Source of the DNA: Branchiostoma lanceolatum
Lineage: Eukaryota > Chordata > Leptocardii > Amphioxiformes > Branchiostomatidae
Reading direction: 5' to 3'
Assembly (NCBI RefSeq): GCF_035083965.1
Contig: NC_089726.1
Coordinates: 9,739,501 to 9,803,500 of the forward strand
DNA: 64,000 nucleotides
Part shown: in pieces, positions 1-12,600 of the stretch
Position numbering within the stretch: the first letter of the stretch is position 1
Layout: every line of letters begins with the position of its first letter
Made by a program: the position numbers and the translations under genes
The notes under the pieces: model-generated
Told to the model about the DNA's origin: nothing
What the model saw: the letters and a program-made list of their open reading frames with translations, nothing else
Databases searched by the model: none

Positions 1-167
1 AATCTTACATGTGTATGTGTTCAAGTGAAAGAGCTAGAACTTGGAAGGGTTATCCAATAGAGCAGTTCAATTTTTGACGTTGTCTCAATTTGAATTTTTT
101 TATTTCTGTATTCAAAATGTAGCTATTTCTGAGCTGTTTCGAATGTCAATTTGATCTCTTTTTACAG

Positions 168-3100
168 TTAGTGCAGAGGACGTAGGGTTGAATGTCAACG
201 ACCTGAACAACGTGATGAACAGAACCCGCTACACCACGTGTATATCTGAGGAGCTGGGGGGCTCCGGGAACCCCTCTATACTCACAGGAAAAGGTGGGGA
301 ATTCTAGGTCAAATTGTGTACATGTAGTCTCAGTTGGGTTAAGGCGGCCCAGGAAGTATTATTCTGTACATATATGATTATACTCTGTAACTATCGATAG
401 CCTTGTCGCACCACGATGAAACTTCACACAGTTTTAGAACTACTTTAAACACATTGAATAAAGGTGACTTTAGTTTTTCTACTGCTGGATTTTGGGTTAG
501 AAATACACATTTTGGTTAAAAAAAACGTGTATTTTATGGATTTATGCGCGCAGGCGGTAACACCACCTTTCATCATAATATTTTGCAAGGAAAGAGCTAA
601 CCCCATACAAATTATTTTTGTCCGAGGCTATTTTGTTTAAAATGACGATTACATTGTTTTTTTGGGTCAGAAACATCAGAAACAGCTATTTTTGAGTCAT
701 TTTTTATTGAAAATTCGCCCCAGTAAAAAATAGGTAAAATCTATGCAAAATAGCCTCGGACAATTTTGATAAGAAAGGGATAATAAGTTACATTTCATTA
801 CTCAAAAGCTGAATTCTGTTGTTTTGAGCTGCGCGTAATTGCGTAAAAGTCATAACCCAAATCCCACACAAGCAGCTCGTTGTCTCCCGCGTAATCCAAC
901 ACCTGTGACGTAACGGCCGTTCCATTCGAACACCATATCGAACATATAGAACCTCCCGTTCTATTTGGAATACCTCTGTCAAAACAGCGCTAGTAGGACT
1001 CGGCGCGGCTCATGCAACATTTGTGGAGGAGACAACTTCCAAATCATTTGATTGAAACATTTAGAATGTAATACAATCCAAATCACGGCCTATAAAACAA
1101 TTTTGTACTTATACGTACACCTGAGATATAAGATTGGGTAGTGTGCGCTCCCCGAAATGCTCCGTAGTGGAACATTTCGAACCGTGTTCGAGTTCGGCCG
1201 CGCCGCTGGCCAGGCACGCGGCCGAACTCGAACACGAATTTTCGAGCCTGGGCTGCCTTAACCCAACAGAGTAGTCTCAAACAATATGAACATTTTCTAT
1301 CTTGTTTTTCAGTCATTGTCTTGATGTAAATAAAGCTAATGTTTTGTGTTCTGTGTCTGCATCTAGGAGTTGTGTGTGCAATGGAGGCTGCTCTGGACTT
1401 CCTGAACATGGGAACTCTGAAGGAGAAAACAGTGGCTATACAAGGGGCTGGCAATGTAGGCAAGTATCCATAGAACAAAACTCAGAAAGGATAATACTCA
1501 TACATAGTATTACGCAATCATATTATATTTATTCAGGACTGAAGATGTGAAAATTATGTCCCTGCCTGATGAAACTAAAATTGATGAGTGTATGCATGTA
1601 TTTGAACAGTTTTCCTGGTATTTTCTGCAGAGATTGAAGTATTATTATACTTACTCATTCAGCCATTGAACTTCTATATTATCTTATATGTGTCATTTCT
1701 TCTGTGTAAGGCCAGTCTTATGTTTTAACACCATGTTTTTTGTTTCACATTTCCAGCTGTGATCATCATTGAAACACTATTAGAGAAGGGGGTGAAATAT
1801 ATCTATGTCACAGAGTGTCACCAGAACCGTGTGGACGATATGAAACGAGTCTTAGCTGACAAGGTATTGATATTGCTGAAAAGCAAAATCACAGTTTCAA
1901 GCAAATGATGGCATTTTTGTATACAGTAACAAATTAAAGCACATTTAGAATAGAATATGGTGTTCTTGTTTAAATAAGTTGCTTTCTTTGTCTTTTGTTG
2001 TTTGACAGCTCAGTCTGTTTTTTGTTTGTTTGTTTGTTTGTTTGTTTGTTTTGTCTCGACTACATTTGTGCATGTACTACCTGCTTGTGACATCTATAGA
2101 ATACAGTCAAACCTGCCCAAGAAGACCACTGAGTGGACCAATCTGGTCTATGTGGACAGGTGGTGACTCTAGACAGGATTCTTAATGCTTGTTTCAATGA
2201 GATAAATGTGATTATCTAAGGAACCACCAAAAGTCATCACGTTGGCCATGTAGTCCTTATCTGGAGGTAGTCACAAGTACAGATTTGACTACTCAGATTA
2301 CCATGCCATCTCTAAGTGATCTCCTGTGTAACATTCCCCTGTTGACACCCCTCTACAGGCCAATGGCAGGTTAGAGATCCAGAAGGTTCCTATAGAAGAC
2401 GCCAGCGTCATGTCTTATAACTGTGACATCCTGTCACCGTGTGCACTTGGAGGGGTAGGTTCGAATTCCATTTCTTCTGTTCTTTTGACTTGACAGATGG
2501 AATTTAGGTCACTAGTTGTGATATTCATATCCTTTATGGGAATTCTTAATTTGACCTGTAGATTGAATGAAAAAGATCCATTAGATTTAGAAAGCGAAAT
2601 AATTTTTTCTACTGTAGCTTTTTGATTTTGAGATATAGAACTATACTGTAACATCAGTTTACCATAAGATGTTTAGACCTGGGAACATTTCAGGACGTGC
2701 AACAACGGTAAACAACGAAGTCGTACTGCCGTTTCCTTTTCACACGCAAGAAACTCGGATTCCCGCTGCACCCCTGCTCTGCCCTAGGCGGTCCTGCGTT
2801 CACTCGGGAGGTGGCATACGATGAAATGAAAATGCCTGCTGTCAATGCGCAGATAGGTTCACACCCCCAAAAAAGGTGTCTTAAGTCAAAGATCTATATT
2901 TTTGTCGTACGCCATTGTCGTACGTCCAGAAATTTTCCTAGCGTGAATCGGGTCTTAGATTCTTGGACGAATCCGCACTTTAGATGTTATGATATGTTAG
3001 AACTTGTGGAAAGTGTTGTTTATCTTGATCTATCCAGAGATCCCAATGAAAAAGAAACAATCACTACATGTACTTTTACATTCTTCATCTCACCTTTTCC

Positions 3101-4376
3101 CAGATCCTGAATGCAGACACAATTCCGCTGATCAACGCCCCCATCGTTTGTGGTGCAGCCAACAACCAGCTACGTTGTCCAGAGGATAACCAACTGCTGA
3201 AGGAACGTGGCATCACCTACATTGTGGACTATGTGGCCAACAGAATGGTGATTACTGAACATGTTCATAGCCCTGAAGATCTGACTACAAGCTTTGGGAA
3301 TATCCATTGATAGTTCATGTAGGAGAAAAGGGAATGTACTGTGAATCATGAAATTTTCTCGGTGGTTTTATTTTCGCTGTTTTTAAATTGACCTCTCCAC
3401 CACAAAGTCAGGACATCACAGAAATGTGTTTTCAATTTATTACTGATTCATTACGGCTGTACTACAGAATTGTTTTAACCACGAAATTAAAATACCGCTA
3501 AAACCTCTTTTTCCCTACAGATCTAGAAAAAAAACCAGTGTGTTATTCCATGTAGCATACATGTAGGCTTTTTGCTATGTTGGGATAGTGGAAAAATCTT
3601 TACAGCTAGCAAAAGCCCTGAATGTGCTAGTTTGTATACACTGAAATTTCCTTTTTCCCCAGGGTATAGTGAACTGTGCCAATGAGACCTATGGTAGACT
3701 GCCCGATGACCCAGCCATCACCAGACACCTGGGTAGAGACTGGGAGAACTCAGTAAGCTATTCTTCTTACTTTTGATGACTTATGATTTATGTATCAAAA
3801 CGTTTTTTACATCATTCATATTTTGTTGGGTGTTTCCCATTGCTGATGAAAAGACTTTCCTAAGAATCAGATATTTCATCTTCCCAAGAATTTAACAGTC
3901 ATTTGTTTGTTAGGCAGCTGGCATCCTTGAGTTTGTAAAATTTGCCTTGCAATGATTAAGGTCTGGCCCCCAAGCAGCATCTTTTCAAACTGTATAGCTC
4001 CCTTGCACAAGTATGTAAACTCTACAGAAGAAACAAAGGTGCTTTTAAGATGTTTTCAGAGTGCTACAATGTATTTCAGAATTTCTTCTTACCTCATATT
4101 AGTACATGTTGCATGTACAATCACTGAAGCAAAATGAGGGATTATTTTTTATTGTTGTGTTGTCCCCAGGTGTTTAGGATCACAAAGGAGATCCTACAGA
4201 AGGCTGAGAAGGAGGACATCACGCCTGTGGAGGCTGCAGACGTCCTGGCGGACAAGGCGAGTCGGGAGCTGCACCCCATCTGGCCTCACCGCAGCCAGCA
4301 CATCATCAAAGCACTGGTGGATGGGGGCTGGCACAAGGGGAACAACATTTACGGCTCTCTAACTATAGGGCTTTAA
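168..4376 (+). CDS. Leucine dehydrogenase-like Glu/Leu/Phe/Val dehydrogenase (3' part, 8 exons)
   Basis: NAD-dependent oxidative deamination of a branched-chain or related amino acid is the family reaction; the true substrate is not visible. Exons read in one frame: 168-293, 1367-1459, 1757-1863, 2359-2454, 3104-3247, 3663-3752, 4170-4376 (stop TAA). An upstream exon must exist because the first one begins in mid-codon. Visible family signatures are EDVG, GGSGNPS, the Rossmann loop AIQGAGNVA, CDILSPCALGG, CGAANNQL and the C-terminal NCANETYG, all in the order found in bacterial leucine dehydrogenases. Seven exons are listed; the word 8 in the call counts the missing 5' exon. The intron after 1459 has a GC donor (GTAG|GCAAGT), needed to keep the GNVA codons. 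The catalytic Lys region lies upstream of the window. A polyadenylation signal AATAAA is at 4462-4467. Family is confident; the specific enzyme name is less so. Confidence 0.85.
331..1269. mobile_element. TIR-bounded transposon-like element in dehydrogenase intron
   Basis: The ends form a 23-bp inverted repeat (331-353 against 1247-1269, core GTTGGGTTAAGGC), and the 9-bp string GTAGTCTCA lies at both outer edges, overlapping the left end, as expected of a target duplication. Inside are two perfect hairpins: an 18-bp stem 618-635/746-763 and a 19-bp GC-rich stem 1184-1202/1217-1235. No transposase frame is visible, so it is non-autonomous. Confidence 0.75.
2017..2050. repeat. (TTTG)n microsatellite
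   Basis: Run of tttg units in a dehydrogenase intron. It may mark the tail of an antisense retroelement, but no body is recognisable. Confidence 0.8.
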
Positions 4377-6580
4377 CACTGTCATGGTATTTATGAGTGT
4401 AGTTTAATAGTTAGAAAAAAACATGTTAGTTTGTTGTAAGGGTTTAAAACTATCTTTTAGAAATAAATGAAAAATAATTTTATTGATAGAATACTGTATG
4501 TAGATGCATCCACCATATTGGTGAATCAACAAGTATGTATGATATAATGCAGATGATTGATAATGGGAGTTTTCGGTCACATCCTCTAATGTTAGAACTT
4601 TCTTAGACATATCTATGTGAAACAGTTACCTGAAGTGCAAGAACAACTGTAATTATAGTAATATTAGGCCATGTTGACATTTGTATTGTTAACACAGAAT
4701 AGATGATTTACAATATGATACAATGCAACATTTCAGACCCACAAGATGCTGCCTTGTATCTTTATTTATGGGAATGAGAGACTCCCAAGATGTAGAGTAT
4801 AACTATTTACATGGGAGCAGTACAGCAAGACCACACCATTGGTGTTTGTAGCAACAATGTCATTATTGTTTTAAGATTATAGCAAAAAACAACAATAATT
4901 GTTTATAGACATGGTTTTTAGTCATCACAAGGCAGCTGTTGTATCTATGCACATTGAGAAGCAGTTAAAAATGAGATAACATTACTGTACATACATATGT
5001 AATAGAGACCATAGAAACTTGACTGTAGTTTGACTGTTTGGGGTAAAATATCAAAATCATATCGCATTACATTTACATCATCTATATAGCAAATCTTTCT
5101 CCAAATTTTTACTTTAATTTTGAAGTGATTTTAAGGGCAGTACTAGATTGAATAGACAATGATTTTTATTAGATTATCTTTAGTTTGATGGTAGAAGTGG
5201 TAAGGACAAGGTAGAAGACATATCAAGCACTTAGTATTAGCATGATATAGACCTAGTGTTATTGTATTGTAAGGTTTGTTTAACCTTACAGCCTTAGTGG
5301 GTTACTGTTGAAACAGAAGATAAAAACAGAAACCTCTTTAGGGATGTACCAATAATACCAGTTGGGAACTAAATGCAGAGATGTCTCTTTACGGTGTAAT
5401 ATTTGATCATTGATTTGTGATTTTGTGTGTATCATAGTCCTTAACACACGGTGCCAAGAATAACAAAAATTCTTAGTTTCTTAAAATTTTCAAGCTGTGT
5501 ACAGGATATTGAATCCATAGTATTTTGTTGTTTCTGTCTTATTAGAAGCAGTTTGTTGCAAGATAGAAAGTTCTTTTTTTGTTGACTGAACATCTTTTGT
5601 CACACACCCAATCCACTAGGGCGGCGACCTTGTTGCCACCTAAAATTTAACAGGTCCCTCAAATTTCATAGATAAAAAAATTTTTATTGCTTTTTGATTT
5701 TTGTTGCCTTTTCAATTTGAAATCAAGAGTTTCCCAAATTTTATCAAGGAAGCAGCGAGAGTGCAGTATGTTTGCCATCTAGTGGAATGGGGGCCTAATA
5801 TAAGGTGCATTTAATGGTTAGTACGTTTTAGATGGCAATATTCATTTGAAACAGTCTTACCAGGAATGCTGAAATGGATAAGTTCTTGTACTACTTGAGC
5901 TGCAATTCATCATCATTCAGCTGCAATTATGTGCCTTTTACTAGTTGTGTATTAAATCGTACGGTGTGTTTTAATGTGTGAAGAGAATAAACAGTATTAG
6001 GGAGTCAGTAAAATATTTCAGTAAAAGATGAAGAATGTGTCTTTCTTAAACACTTCAATGTCATCAATCCAAAGTTAAGCTTCTGGATCTGCAAACTGAA
6101 CTGTCACGTAATCATTCTGGACTTTATAAACTATAAGGCAGCTCCAATTTAATGTCTTTAGTTCGCCCTTTTTTTCTGATTTGAAAATAAGGTCATCTGC
6201 CATTCAGGGTAAATTGCTAAAATCGTGTTATTTTGTTTGTATGTCAAAGGGAATACGCATGTGCAAATAGGTAAGAATACCCTTGGAATGAATTGAACCC
6301 TCTTGGTTGAACCCAAAGAACCTGCTACTAGTACTACTAGCATCATGAATACAGGAAAGTGTCCTTGTCCTGATGTGAACTGTGTCCATAGTGTCAAGTA
6401 TATATACGCATGTGTCCTTTCTTGGAAGTGTTTCCCGGGGCTAATAACATATGTTTGACAACTAATCGGTAAATTGCCTCATCCTAATAACACGAAATGG
6501 CGTCCAAAAGAAGAAAACTCAACTTCCTCTCATGCAAAATGACGTAATCTGTCTAAATTTGTACCAAACTCTCATAAATT
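4377..6580. other. 3' UTR and intergenic stretch, no gene seen
   Basis: AT-rich non-coding sequence between the dehydrogenase stop and the IRAK promoter. The first 90 bases are 3' UTR with AATAAA at 4462-4467. I see no conserved protein, RNA gene or delimited repeat in the remainder. Confidence 0.6.
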
Positions 6581-6655
6581 ATGCAAATATGTGACGTCAG
6601 AGGGGTTCGGGGATTTCCCGAACTTTAGTCAACACCACTTCCTTGTGGGAGCGAG
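6581..6655 (+). promoter_or_regulatory. IRAK proximal promoter: octamer, CRE, kappa-B and YY1-like matches
   Basis: Within 75 bases of the start codon lie ATGCAAAT (6581-6588, octamer consensus), TGACGTCA (6592-6599, CRE consensus), GGGGATTTCCC (6609-6619, fits the Rel/NF-kB consensus) and a YY1-like ATGGCGGC overlapping the initiator at 6656. No TATA box is evident. These are string matches only; binding is inferred. A Rel site on a Toll-pathway kinase promoter would suggest feedback. Confidence 0.6.
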
Positions 6656-9600
6656 ATGGCGGCTGTGGCGGTCAGCAGTATGAAAACCTCCGGCTATACC
6701 CCGACCACCTCCCGGAGTCCCAGCCCCCAGACCAAAGTAGCCGTGGGGGACATCGAGTACTCCAAACGAAGACGTCTCAAGGATCTCCTGGACCCGAAAC
6801 ACCACTGGGAAGACGTTGGTAAGACGAGTTTCTTACCAAGTGTTTTTTACAGCGCGCGCGGGACGTTTTCTCAGATCAGAATGGAGAACCAACCCCTCTA
6901 AATTCTATGTAACGTTACATTTCCTCTTCCTTTTCTTCTGTAGCTGGGAGGCTGGATTACTCCCAAGATGAGATCAGTGCCTTCGACCTGGACTACAGAA
7001 GACCTGACGGCAGTCCTACCATGAAACTTCTGGATCATCTTGGGCAGAAGAACGTCTCCGTGAACAAACTCTTCGTCGTCATGTGCGAGTGTGAGCTCAA
7101 CAGAGCCGCCGAAGTTCTCAAGCCTCTGGGTACGTGGATTCCTCTTTTATTTGGATTCAGATAGATTTTGTTATCCGTGGTATTTGTGAAGTCAGGATGG
7201 GATAAATAGGTCGTGTTAAGTAAGGGTTAAAATCGACCATTTTCACACACGTTCAAGTTTTGTTGCTCAAAAATTAAGGGGAAACAAGATGGCGGCGGCC
7301 TTTGCGCCACTTTACTTCCGGGTTGGACAAGTTTACTTTTTCCCCACCTACGACACATTTTCTCCGACAGCAAAGCAAATATACAGATGTAACCGGCTCC
7401 TTACTGGGCGCCCAGTACGGAACCCGTGGAGAAAATGGCGCCGATACTCGGCCTCCAGTACGGAAGGAAGTTCCGTACAAGAATTCCAGTACGGAACGGC
7501 TTTATTCCAGTACCGAAGCTTCGTCAGCACTGGACGTCCAGAACTGAATTTGTTTCGGTACTCGGGTTCCAGAGCTGAACTCCTCTCGGTACTCGGGTTC
7601 CAGTACGGATTTGCGTTCCGGCTAGGTCAAAAGTCTTTCGGTTCTGGCTACCCAGTGCGGAGGTCATTCAGCACTGGATAACCGAGTGCCGATTTACGGA
7701 TGTAACGGGTTCCGTACTGGATTTACCAGTAAATAGTGACTCTTCAGTACTGGAAGCCGAGACCTCAAATTATTTCGGAACTGGGCGTCCTGTACTCACG
7801 TTCTATTAGTACTGGGATGATCCATTGTTTGGACCGACTGGACAGTTTTGGATTTAGTTTTCTGTACATCTTAATAATAATAACTTTATTGCAAGTTCAT
7901 GCCCGAAGGCTAATTGCAGACAATCAAGTACATGGAAATACATGGGTATCGAAAAAGTTATCTAGTCTGCTGTGAAAGTTCTAAGTTTACTACGATTGAC
8001 TATGGTTCAGGGTATGCTTGTAACGTTACATACTAACGTTTAGGTAGTACTGTTTTGTTCCTTGGTTATGGACATAGATTTTGGTAGGTAATAAAAAGAA
8101 CATTATTATTTCAGTGTACATTTTCTCCCGATAAAGGCACAAGCCACAGGGACATGTTGTCGTCGTTGAAACCTAACAGAATGTGATACTGTATTTTATT
8201 CTATTTTTTTCTTCATTCAAACGTTTTCCAAACAATAGTTTTGAAGTAGGAAAAAAAAGCATCGAAGAGATGCAGCCCTGAAAATAACGTTAGACGCTCG
8301 TTAAAGTCTCAGCACTCGGTTTCCCGTCCTGACAGGAGGGTTCCCAGTACTGAAGCTGCCCAGTACAGGAAGTCCAGTACTGAGAAAGTCTCAGTACTGG
8401 AGCTCCTGTTCTGACGACCACTTCCGTACTGGTTATCCAGTACTGACAAAGGAGGCAGTTACATTTGTATATTTGCGACAGCAAATTCTTAAGTCAGCAG
8501 AAGTCTTTGTATTTCAACTTCCAGCACGCCAACCGTTCACCTAACTGTTATCAAGTACGTAAATTAGCATTAGAAAGAACACCTTTGGCGGGATAAACGC
8601 AACATTTTAGGGAAGGTGGTTGACAGGAAGTCAGTGAAGTGAAATAGTTGAAAGGACGTCATCTGAAACGGCATTGACGCCGTAAAACTTTCCCAGCAGG
8701 AAATAATTGCGGAAACACGTCCCTAGATAGTTTGCTGAATCATTTTCCCTGTTCAATATGTACAGGTTTGCTAGTGTCAAAGGAAACTTGACATTTGAAA
8801 AGTTGTCAATTTCCCTTCTTTATGTTTTGTGAGGAAAAAAACATAATTGGAAATCCCCCTGGTGAAGAAATGACTATGCCAGAGCCCTTTTCCTATTTTC
8901 TGTCATGCAATGGTTTATAACACTTTAAAAGCAACAGATTCTAAGGTGTCTGCCCAATTCTTGGACTAACCTTTTGAAACTAAGTTGCTTGTTAGGAGTA
9001 ACATTTAACGTTACTATTACTTAGTGGTGCGGATCGGTCCGGCCGGACCGGTTCCGGACTTGTAAAACGTTTAGGTTCAAGTCCAAAAAAACCTAAACGT
9101 CTGGAAACAAGTCCGGACTTGAAAAAAAAATCTCTCACTTATACACTCCTTTTTGTTTCAAACCATCTTAAACCTTCCTTAGATCGTGAAATTTGCACTA
9201 GAAAAATATGAAAACATTGCTGTTTTTGTGTTTATAACTGAACCTTTGTGTTAATTACTGACTGTATATAATTCCGTATATATAGTTTTCAAATTACATG
9301 TAAAATATCTGCCAATTTGCAATGTTACATGTAACACGAAAAAAATATTCCATAATTATTGTTCAGGTCCGGACTTTCAAGTCCGGACCTGAACCTAAAC
9401 CTCTGGACTCGAGTCCGAACCTAAACCTAAACTCGGGTTTCGATCCGCAGCACTACTATTACTACTCTTTGGTTGTACGGCTCAATTAAGGTGTGATATC
9501 AATATGGTGATACCAGTGTATAGTGATGAGTCAGCCGCTTTAGTACAGGCATATGTAGGTTTGTTTGTTTGTTTGTTTTATTAAGATCTCCATTAGTGTA

Positions 9601-12600
9601 CAACAATTTATACACTAATCTTCCTGGAGTCCGCCTAATTAAATACAATTTTATCAATACAATAACAATACAATTAAATCAAATACAGGAAAAACGAAAA
9701 CAATTGTTAGATAGTAAATCATACAAAATCAAATATGATGAACTAACTAAGTGTTGTACTTGACTTTTGCACAAGCCTATAACTTAAGACCTTAGGGAGC
9801 CATAAATTTGTATTCTGTAAGAATTCATTTTTGTTCTTTAAGGGCATTAATTTTGTGGAACAAGGAGAAATGATGATTTTGTGGTGTTTTAATCTTGCGG
9901 TTGAAACAAGTCTGTACAGTACAGAAACACATATTTGTGGTGTCATAAGTTCACAGTAAAGAAGATGATATGAGAAGTCACTGTGAAAAATGTGAAAATC
10001 AAACTACTTTTAAAAGTGAGGGCCTGCATGACCCTTTATCGTAAGGCGTAGGCAGCCTATTTTTATTTCCTGTAATTCGTAGGAAAGCTGTCTTATTCAC
10101 ATAATTGGTAGCCAAATTTTGCATAATTACCTTCCTCGATTTTAGTGTAATACATACAGGGTTCTTCTTAATTCAGCATAAAGCATTGTCGCAATCATTT
10201 CAAGATATACAGTATTCCATTGTAAGTTACATCCTGAGCGAAAATGGAAAGAAAAATGCCAAAGTTACTAAGTGTCAAAGTCCTGGCATCCTCTTTCTAA
10301 ACTGCTCAACACTGGAACTGTACTTTCTCCTTTTCCCCAACAGTGGACTCCAAGTACCATGGATACCTGAGAAATGAGGAAGACCCCCCAGTACCTTCCA
10401 TGCAGTCTGATGAGAACATCAGCAAACTTTCAGACAACTTTGGGGCCATGACATTTGAGAATCAAGGTAAATCTACTCTTCAGCCATTAGAAGCTTAAGA
10501 ATTTCAAAGTATTTCATTGTTACGGTAGTTTTTAGCTGTTATAGTCTTTAGCTGCTCAGTATGTGTCTTAAGCTGATTTTCTTGCACACATGAAGATATA
10601 TCATTGAAAACTTTATAACTGCTGTGAATCTTAAAGTTTATCACATTACATTATTGATTATCCAACATTATATCATGTTTGCTTTCCATTCTAGGAACAA
10701 GTCCCTCCATGGACTCCCTACCCCTCCCGGGCCCTCCCCCACCCATGCTCCCCGGCCCTGCCTCCCCACCCAACCACAGGGTGTGCCAACCCCACCAGGA
10801 GCCTCGGGGCAGAGAGGAGGATGGGAATCAAGGTCAGCCCAAGGAGACATGGGAAGAGGCACAGGAAAGACTGAAAGGTAATTACAGTGAATTGAAAGAC
10901 ATTAAAACATTGCTCTTTTCTCTGCACTGACATTCAGAACTAAGGATAGACCTGAATACATGTTTGTGAATAGTATTCAGCACTAAGGAAAGACCTGTTT
11001 ATGTGTTTGTAGATAGTATTCAGCACTAAGGGCAGACCTGTTTACATGTTTGTGGATAACTTATTCAGTACTAGGGACAAACCTGTACATTTGTTTGTGA
11101 CCGTGCCTAGGGCTACATGCATATGTTTGTGTTTTTTGTTAATTTCAGATGTGGACAAAGGCTTTACTCTGGCAAAGATGCCTCACTTCTTCTACAAGGA
11201 CTTGGAAGAAGGCACAAAAGGCTTTTCTCCAGCCAACCTCCTTGGAGAGGGGACGTTCGGCAGAGTCTTCCGTGCCAATGTCTTCAAGACTATTTTTGCT
11301 GTCAAGTGCCTCCGACAGGTACAGTCGATTTTAGTGTTTATTATTGTATGCCTCGAACACATTTTTTTCTTGCAAGAGGGCACAAATGTGCAACATCAGT
11401 AATCTTTGACTTGACGGCTGCTTGACAGTAAAGCTAATTTCTGGGCAGCTCCCTCTTCTTTAAGTTAGTCACACTAGATCTAGATTGCTGCTTTTCCTTT
11501 GGTGAAGAAGGTTAACACTATTGTCTGAAGTAAACGATTTATGACAGGAAAAAGAAGCTTAAGACCTTAACATTACTATACATGATGGGCTTTATAAAGT
11601 AGAGTAGATTCATTTCTCATGATCAGCTAACCGACGTCTTTCGCACCACAATCATCCCTCGGTAAGACATCTGGAGCCGCATACATTACCGTTTAGAACT
11701 TCTATTCAGCCTGTCACCCGGTAATACATGGTTGGCTTGTTAGGGCTATTTTTCTCCATGTCACCTCTAGAGTGCATCTCTCTGAATGAGTCTAATGTCC
11801 ATATCTCTCCCAGAATGACGAGGACATCACCCAGGAGCGGAAGGGCAGGAAGTTCCAGTTCAACGAGCTGGCCAAGCTGATGCAGTTCCGCCATCCCAAC
11901 CTCCTCCCTCTCCACGGGTACTCTCTAGACGGACTTGTCCCCTGCCTGGTGACGGAGTACATGCTCAACGGATCCCTGGAGGACAGGCTACAGTGCAAGG
12001 TATGATCATAACGAGGCTTGAGACTTTATATCTAACATGTAGAATGAAGTTATCCATGGTTATTCCAGCTGTGAACGCAATTTCTAAGAGAATTTATAAT
12101 GCGCTTATGGAAAAAGCAGATTTTATTTTCATCAAAATAATAATAACGGGTTTATTCAGAAAAAGAACCTCATGGGCCTAGGACAACAGGAATTGCAGCC
12201 TTTTTACAATAGGTTTATGCAAATCTAAAATTAAACTATCATTTGCCATAAAGCATTGCCATGTTACAGAGGAGAACAGAACTAATATAACTAGAACCTA
12301 ATTGCACTGTCACCCCACTGTCTTCGATAAGAGACGGTTTATGGTTTATGTCCATCAGCACATATGTCAGCACATACATTGTAAGAAAAAAAGACATTAC
12401 ACAAATCTTTTTTTCTGCCCACAGGACAGGACAGCTGGACTAAAGTGGGAACTGAGGATGAACATCACTAAGGGTGTGGCCAGAGGACTTCAGTTCCTAC
12501 ACACTGTCAAGGACCCACCACTCATACATGGGGATGTCAAGAGGTACAACTTACCCGAAACATTAACTTAAACATTAACTTAAACTTAAGTATAAATTGA

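Noticed and set aside
7289-7681. 130-codon frame starting MAAAFAPLY
   Set aside because: Most of it lies in the transposon with CAGTACTGG repeats, with no known domain and no clear splice partner.
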